A DNA stretch of 64,000 nt from NCBI RefSeq assembly GCF_014204515.1, contig NZ_JACHLI010000009.1, positions 1 to 64,000 on the forward strand, written 5' to 3'. Under the pieces are notes generated by a model that saw only the letters and a program-made list of their open reading frames with translations, ran no database searches and was not told the origin of the DNA. Origin of the DNA: Pseudomonas nitroreducens. GTDB lineage: Bacteria; Pseudomonadota; Gammaproteobacteria; Pseudomonadales; Pseudomonadaceae. Positions 59,497 to 64,000 of this stretch are shown in pieces. The translations under genes and the position numbers were made by a program. Within the stretch, counting starts at the first letter, position 1. Each line of letters begins with the position of its first letter.

Positions 59497-60789
59497 ATGA
59501 CCTCGCGCCAATGCCCCGCCTTGCTGATCGCCGCCCCCGCCTCCGGCCAGGGCAAGACCACCGTGACCGCCGCCCTGGCGCGCCTGCACACGCGCCTCGG
59601 GCGCAAGGTGCGGGTGTTCAAGTGTGGCCCGGATTTCCTCGACCCGATGATCCTCGCCCGCGCCAGTGCTGCGCCGGTCTACCAGCTGGACCTGTGGATG
59701 GTCGGCGAGGAAGAAAGCCGCCGCCTGCTCTGGGAGGCGGCTGGCGAGGCCGACCTGATCCTCATCGAGGGCGTCATGGGCCTGTTCGACGGCTCGCCGT
59801 CAGCGGCCGACCTGGCGCGCCGCTTCAACGTGCCGGTGATGGCGGTGATCAACGGCCAGTCCATGGCGCAGACCTTCGGCGCCATGGCGGTCGGCATGGC
59901 CACCTATCAGCCGGACCTGCCATTCTCCGGCGTACTCGCCAACCGTATCGGCAGCCAGCGCCACCGCGACCTGGTGCGCGACAGCCTGCCGGAGTGGATT
60001 CGCTGGTATGGCGCGCTGCCGCGCGATACCGAAGTGGAACTGCCCAGCCGCCACCTGGGGCTGGTGCAGGCCGACGAACTGGCTGATCTCGATGCCCGCC
60101 TGGACGCTGCCGCCGATGCCCTGGCGGCTAGCGCCAGCACCGACTTGCCGCTGCCGGTAAGCTTCGCCGCGCCCGAGTCGCGCCGCACGTCTTCGCGCCT
60201 GGATGGCGTGCGCATCGGCGTGGCGCGGGACAATGCCTTCGCCTTCCTCTACCAGGCCAACCTCGACCTTCTGCGCGAGCTGGGCGCCGAGCTGGTGTTC
60301 TTCTCGCCCCTACGTGACGAAGCGCTGCCCGAGGTGGACAGCCTCTATCTGCCCGGCGGCTACCCGGAGCTGCACCTGCAGGCGCTGGGTGGCAATCGCG
60401 CCATGGCCAAGGCCATCCACGCGCACCACGAGATGTGCAAACCGATCCTCGCCGAGTGCGGCGGCATGCTCTATCTGCTCGATGCGCTGACCGATGTGGC
60501 CGGCGAGCGCGCGGAACTGCTCGGCCTGCTGCCAGGCGAAGCGCGCATGCAGAAGCGCCTCGCCGCGCTGGCGCTGCAGGCCGTGACGCTGCCCGAAGGC
60601 ACCTTGCGAGGGCACACCTTCCACCACTCGTTGCTGGACAGCAGCGAGGAGCCGCTGGCACGTGGCATCTGCCCCAACGACAAGCCGGTGGCCGAAGCGG
60701 TGTTCCGCCGCGGCCGGCTCACCGCGTCCTATATCCACTTCTACCTGCCGTCCGACCCGGACGCCGCCGCATCCCTGCTGAGACCATGA
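59497..60789 (+). CDS. cobB: Cobyrinic acid a,c-diamide synthase CobB
   Basis: A 430-residue glutamine amidotransferase that amidates the a and c side chains of the corrin ring using ATP. The ATP-binding motif is AAPASGQGKTTVTAAL (near 11-26), and the class I-like amidotransferase domain carries the Cys in AECGGMLYLL (near 325) and a His in FHHSLLDSSEEP. ATG at 59497 has GGGAG about nine bases upstream. Its stop overlaps the bluB start by four bases. It is the cobalamin gene, not the sirtuin also called cobB. Confidence 0.95.
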   Translation: MTSRQCPALLIAAPASGQGKTTVTAALARLHTRLGRKVRVFKCGPDFLDPMILARASAAPVYQLDLWMVGEEESRRLLWEAAGEADLILIEGVMGLFDGSPSAADLARRFNVPVMAVINGQSMAQTFGAMAVGMATYQPDLPFSGVLANRIGSQRHRDLVRDSLPEWIRWYGALPRDTEVELPSRHLGLVQADELADLDARLDAAADALAASASTDLPLPVSFAAPESRRTSSRLDGVRIGVARDNAFAFLYQANLDLLRELGAELVFFSPLRDEALPEVDSLYLPGGYPELHLQALGGNRAMAKAIHAHHEMCKPILAECGGMLYLLDALTDVAGERAELLGLLPGEARMQKRLAALALQAVTLPEGTLRGHTFHHSLLDSSEEPLARGICPNDKPVAEAVFRRGRLTASYIHFYLPSDPDAAASLLRP

Positions 60790-61436
60790 CCGAACACGCC
60801 TACAGCCCCGAAGAACGCGCCGCGCTCTACCGCGCCATCGCCGAACGCCGCGACATGCGCCACTTCAGCGGTGGCGAGGTGGCGCCCGAGCTGCTCGCGC
60901 GCCTGCTGGAAGCGGCGCACCAGGCGCCCAGCGTCGGGTTGATGCAGCCGTGGCGGTTCATCCGCGTTACCTCGACCGAGCTGCGCCAGTCGATTCATGG
61001 TCTGGTGGAAGAGGAGCGCGTGCGCACCGCCGAAGCGCTGGGCGAGCGTTCCGACGAGTTCATGCGGCTCAAGGTCGAGGGCGTGCTCGACTGTGCCGAG
61101 GTGCTGGTGGCGGCGCTGATGGAGGGCCGCGAGGCGCACGTCTTCGGCCGCCGTACACTGCCAAACATGGACCTGGCCTCGTTATCCTGCGCCATCCAGA
61201 ACCTCTGGCTGGCCTCGCGCGCCGAAGGGCTGGGGATGGGCTGGGTCTCGCTGTTCGATCCGGCCGCGCTGGGTGAGCTGCTCGGCCTGCCGGAAGGCGC
61301 CGAGGCGGTGGCGGTGATCTGCCTCGGCCCGGTCAGCGAGTTCTACCCGGCGCCGATGCTGGTCCTGGAAGGCTGGCGCCAACCGCGCGCGCTCAGCGAA
61401 CTGCTGTACGAGAACCACTGGGGAGAACAGCCATGA
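60786..61436 (+). CDS. bluB: 5,6-dimethylbenzimidazole synthase BluB
   Basis: A 216-residue flavin-destroying oxidase of the nitroreductase fold that makes the lower ligand of cobalamin from FMNH2. [13 protein letters not shown] (near 20-32), [13 protein letters not shown] (near 46-58) and the conserved [20 protein letters not shown] (split, near 125-144) are typical. The ATG overlaps the cobB stop (ATGA), and its own stop overlaps cobD by four bases. The frame is open further upstream, but that is within cobB. It means this organism can make its own DMB, which implies oxygen-dependent synthesis. Confidence 0.94.
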   Translation: MTEHAYSPEERAALYRAIAERRDMRHFSGGEVAPELLARLLEAAHQAPSVGLMQPWRFIRVTSTELRQSIHGLVEEERVRTAEALGERSDEFMRLKVEGVLDCAEVLVAALMEGREAHVFGRRTLPNMDLASLSCAIQNLWLASRAEGLGMGWVSLFDPAALGELLGLPEGAEAVAVICLGPVSEFYPAPMLVLEGWRQPRALSELLYENHWGEQP

Positions 61437-62518
61437 TCCTGGCCCTGCTGAGTGTCCTCGGCGTGGCGCTGGATGCCCTGTTCGGCGAGCCGAAAAGCTG
61501 GCATCCGCTGGTGGCTTTCGGGAAGCTGGCGGATCGGTTGGAGCGGCGGTTCAATCGCTCGCGAGTCGCAGATCGCGCTGAAGAGCTCCCTCTCCCTAAC
61601 CCTCTCCCTGAAGGGAGAGGGGACCGTACGGTGCCGGGGGAAGCAACGGTGTCAGCCGGCACGGACAACCCCCTCTCCCTTCAGGGAGAGGGCGGGGGAG
61701 AGGGTGTATCAGCCAGCACCGCATCCTCGGGGAACGACACCCCCGGCCTCGGCTGGCGCAGCCATGGCGTCACCGCCTGGATCATCGCCGTCATCCCGCT
61801 GACGCTGCTCGCGCTGCTGCTCAGCCTGCTGCCCTACGTCGGTTGGGTCGTACAGGTGCTGGCGCTTTACGCCGCGCTGGGCCTGCGCAGCCTGGGCGAA
61901 CATGCTGAACCGGTGGCGCTGGCCTTGCGCGCCGGTGACCTGAACGAAGCCCGGCTGCGCGTGGGCTATATGGTCAGCCGCGAAACCGCCGAACTGGACG
62001 CCACTGCCGTGGCCCGCGCCACCACCGAATCGGTGCTGGAGAATGGCAGCGATGCGGTGTACGCCGCGCTGTTCTGGTTCGCCATCGCCGGTGCGCCGGG
62101 CGTGGTGCTCTATCGCCTGAGCAACACCCTCGACGCCATGTGGGGCTATCGCAACGCGCGCTTCGAACGCTTCGGCTGGGCCGCGGCGAAGATCGACGAT
62201 GTGCTCAACTACATCCCGGCGCGCCTGGTGGCTTTCACCTACGCGCTGCTCGGCCACACCCGACTTGCCCTGCGTTGCTGGCGCACGCAAGCGCCGCAGT
62301 GGGACAGTCCCAACGCCGGTCCGGTGATGGCCACCGGCGCGGGAGCGCTGGGCGTTTCGCTCGGCGGCTCCGCCCGCTACCACGGCGAACTCCACGAACG
62401 CCCGCAGCTGGGCGAAGGCCCGGCACCGACCGCCACGGACATCTGGCGCGCGCTGGCCCTGGTGCGCCAGGGCGTGCTGCTGTGGCTGGCGGTCATCCTC
62501 ATCCTGGGAGTGCTCTGA
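61433..62518 (+). CDS. cobD: Adenosylcobinamide-phosphate synthase CobD (CbiB) with in-frame repeat insertion
   Basis: A 361-residue membrane enzyme attaching the aminopropanol arm to adenosylcobyric acid. The N-terminus [28 protein letters not shown] (split, near 11-38) and later [11 protein letters not shown] (near 180), [16 protein letters not shown] and [10 protein letters not shown] are family motifs. CobD/CbiB proteins are usually about 300-320 residues. The excess is a low-complexity stretch (about 52-92) encoded by a CCCTCTCCC repeat pair (61588-61706) that keeps the frame. It falls in a loop between the first two membrane segments, which may explain tolerance. Confidence 0.94.
   Translation: MILALLSVLGVALDALFGEPKSWHPLVAFGKLADRLERRFNRSRVADRAEELPLPNPLPEGRGDRTVPGEATVSAGTDNPLSLQGEGGGEGVSASTASSGNDTPGLGWRSHGVTAWIIAVIPLTLLALLLSLLPYVGWVVQVLALYAALGLRSLGEHAEPVALALRAGDLNEARLRVGYMVSRETAELDATAVARATTESVLENGSDAVYAALFWFAIAGAPGVVLYRLSNTLDAMWGYRNARFERFGWAAAKIDDVLNYIPARLVAFTYALLGHTRLALRCWRTQAPQWDSPNAGPVMATGAGALGVSLGGSARYHGELHERPQLGEGPAPTATDIWRALALVRQGVLLWLAVILILGVL
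61588..61706. repeat. Palindromic CCCTCTCCC-type repeat element inside cobD
   Basis: CCCTCTCCC-TAA-CCCTCTCCC is followed by CTGAAGGGAGAGGGG (61588-61621), and the inverted copy ends ...GGGAGAGGGCGGGGGAGAGGG at 61684-61705. The pair brackets about 60 bases. Although the left arm contains TAA in the forward direction, it is out of frame with cobD, so the gene stays open. Confidence 0.85.
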
Positions 62519-63519
62519 TGCTCGAACATGGCGGCCGGTTGCGCAAAGCGGCGCAGCAGTACGGCATTCCGCTTTCCGAGTGGCTCGACCTGTCCACCGG
62601 CATTTCGCCCTGGCCCTGGGCGCTGCCCAATGTGCCGGCGGCGGCCTGGATGCGCCTGCCCGAAGACAGCGACGGCCTGGAAGCCGCCGCGCGCCGCTAC
62701 TACGGCGCCGAGAAGCTGCTGCCGCTGCCCGGCAGCCAGGCGGCGATCCAGCTGCTGCCGCGGCTGCGCCGGCCGGGCAAGGTCGGCGTGGTCTCGCCCT
62801 GTTACGCCGAGCACGCCGAGTCCTGGCGCGCCGCCGGGCATATCCTGCGCGAGGTCAGCGACCAGGAAGTGCCCCATCACCTCGAGCGTTTCGACGTATT
62901 GGTGGTGGTCAACCCGAACAACCCCACCGGCCGACGCATCGAGGCCGGCGTGCTGCTGGAATGGCATGCGCGCCTGCAGGAGCGCGGCGGCTGGTTGGTG
63001 GTGGACGAAGCCTTCATGGACTGCACGCCCGAACACAGCCTGGCGCCCAGTTGCGCGAGCCGTCCGGGGCTGATCGTGCTGCGCTCCTTCGGCAAGTTCT
63101 TCGGCCTGGCCGGCGCGCGCCTGGGCTTCGCCTTCGCCGAGCCGCGGCTGCTGGAAAGCCTGGCGAAACTGCTCGGCCCCTGGGCGGTGAATGGCCCCAC
63201 GCGCTGGGTCGCGCAGACCGTGCTGGGCGAGTTCCAGGAGCAGATCCAGCGCCGCCGTGATCTGCATGACGCCAGCCGGCGCCTGGCCGGGCTGCTCGGT
63301 GAGCACGGCTTCGCGCCCCAGGGCGGCACAGCGCTGTTCCAGTGGGCGGTATCGATGCGCGCCCATGCGCTGCGCGATCATCTGGCGCGCCAGGGCATCC
63401 TCGTGCGCCTGTTCGAAACGCCCGCCAGCCTGCGCTTCGGCCTGCCGGCGGACGAGCGGGGCTGGGAGCGCCTGGAGCACGGCCTGCGCACCTTCAACCA
63501 GATGGAGAGCCTGCGGTGA
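62518..63519 (+). CDS. cobC: Threonine-phosphate decarboxylase CobC
   Basis: A 333-residue PLP aminotransferase-fold enzyme providing (R)-1-amino-2-propanol phosphate for the cobalamin loop. The PLP lysine is in [15 protein letters not shown] (near 191-205) and [10 protein letters not shown] (near 133-142) is the class I/II motif. The ATG overlaps the cobD stop by one base. Longer upstream open sequence in this frame belongs to cobD. Its stop overlaps cobQ (GTGA). Confidence 0.94.
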   Translation: MLEHGGRLRKAAQQYGIPLSEWLDLSTGISPWPWALPNVPAAAWMRLPEDSDGLEAAARRYYGAEKLLPLPGSQAAIQLLPRLRRPGKVGVVSPCYAEHAESWRAAGHILREVSDQEVPHHLERFDVLVVVNPNNPTGRRIEAGVLLEWHARLQERGGWLVVDEAFMDCTPEHSLAPSCASRPGLIVLRSFGKFFGLAGARLGFAFAEPRLLESLAKLLGPWAVNGPTRWVAQTVLGEFQEQIQRRRDLHDASRRLAGLLGEHGFAPQGGTALFQWAVSMRAHALRDHLARQGILVRLFETPASLRFGLPADERGWERLEHGLRTFNQMESLR

Positions 63520-64000
63520 CCACCCCGATGGCGCGAGGCGCAACGCTGATGGTGCAGGGCACCACTTCGGATGCCGGCAAGAGCACCTTGGTGACGGCGC
63601 TGTGCCGCTGGTTGCGCCGGCAAGGTGTGGCCGTGGTGCCGTTCAAGCCGCAGAACATGGCGCTGAACAGCGCGGTGACCGCCGACGGCGGCGAGATCGG
63701 TCGCGCCCAGGCAGTGCAGGCCCAGGCCTGCCACCTGGCGCCGCACACCGACATGAACCCGGTGCTGCTCAAGCCCAACAGCGACACCGGCGCCCAGGTG
63801 ATCATCCACGGTCGCGCGGTGACCAGCATGAACGCCGTGGCCTACCACGACTACAAACGCGTGGCGCTGCAGGCGGTGCTCGAATCCCACCAGCGCCTCA
63901 GCGCGCAGTACCCGGTGGTGGTGGTGGAGGGCGCGGGCTCGCCGGCGGAGATCAACCTGCGCGCCAACGACATCGCCAACATGGGTTTTGCCGAGGCGGT
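63516..64000 (+). CDS. cobQ: Cobyric acid synthase CobQ, 5' part only
   Basis: The window ends after about 161 codons of a gene that runs on; the full family length is about 490. The GTG at 63516 overlaps the cobC stop, with GGAGAG seven bases upstream. The product starts [18 protein letters not shown], with the ATP-grasp-like P-loop [18 protein letters not shown] (near 16-33), [11 protein letters not shown] (near 44) and [15 protein letters not shown] (near 136-150), all diagnostic of CobQ, which adds four amides to adenosylcobyrinic a,c-diamide. Truncation is due to the window edge. Confidence 0.95.
   Translation, partial: MTTPMARGATLMVQGTTSDAGKSTLVTALCRWLRRQGVAVVPFKPQNMALNSAVTADGGEIGRAQAVQAQACHLAPHTDMNPVLLKPNSDTGAQVIIHGRAVTSMNAVAYHDYKRVALQAVLESHQRLSAQYPVVVVEGAGSPAEINLRANDIANMGFAEA

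Noticed and set aside
61433..62518. cobD as a pseudogene disrupted by a repeat
   Set aside because: The reading frame is open from start to stop and both flanking parts retain family motifs, so the gene may still be functional.

Overview
The window is a GC-rich chromosomal segment of a Pseudomonas. The evidence is gene order and protein identity: rapA, alkB-like, PhrS, FUSC operon, MFS, phaJ1, lysophospholipase, fadD2, fadD1, hrpA, HIT, ankyrin protein, KASIII-like, ECF sigma and OprO/OprP porin follow the order I recall for the PA3308-PA3279 region of P. aeruginosa. The proteins are P. aeruginosa-like but not identical, and short palindromic repeats are scattered through the DNA. A P. nitroreducens/P. 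citronellolis/P. knackmussii-type species fits; the exact species cannot be decided from this sequence alone. I see no phage, insertion sequence, CRISPR array, rRNA or tRNA.

Layout. 1-5000: palindromic repeats, rapA (minus), small genes, an AlkB-type dioxygenase, and the ANR-controlled sRNA PhrS with its 36-residue ORF. 5000-9300: a FUSC/DUF1656/HlyD efflux operon whose promoter carries a SlyA-type palindrome, then an MFS pump. 9400-15300: lipid metabolism (hydrolase-phaJ1, fadD2, YdcH-like protein, fadD1). 15300-24700: chemoreceptor, hrpA helicase with an in-frame palindromic repeat, PnuC/NadR NAD salvage pair, GST, HIT protein and a lipoprotein. 24800-29750: diguanylate cyclase, acyltransferase, MFS/LysR pair and ankyrin protein. 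30100-35500: KASIII-like enzyme with an ECF sigma/anti-sigma pair, DedA-rhodanese fusion, OprO/OprP-type porin and GNAT. 35600-44400: acyl-CoA dehydrogenase with an AMACR-type racemase, SprT, Yip1, DnaJ-related protein, ttcA, Tag-like glycosylase, sirtuin, two NlpC/P60 lipoproteins and an O-methyltransferase broken by an internal amber codon. 44480-46480: an AT-richer membrane protein gene that looks acquired. 46580-50800: pirin and a D-cysteine/cystine operon (dcyD-tcyJ-tcyL-tcyN). 51000-58100: small envelope proteins, an OafA-type acyltransferase and an Mla-like lipid ABC transporter. 58170-64000: a cobalamin riboswitch followed by cobO-cobB-bluB-cobD-cobC-cobQ, with cobQ cut by the window end.

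Themes. Fatty-acid handling recurs (phaJ1, fadD2, fadD1, KASIII-like, acyl-CoA dehydrogenase/racemase), as does the envelope (FUSC efflux, NlpC/P60, Mla-like transporter, acyltransferases). The most unusual signals are two palindromic repeat families that have entered coding sequence in frame (hrpA and cobD), a repeat that supplies a stop codon (DedA-rhodanese), the SlyA box exactly between the -35 and -10 of the efflux operon, and the nonsense codon in the O-methyltransferase.
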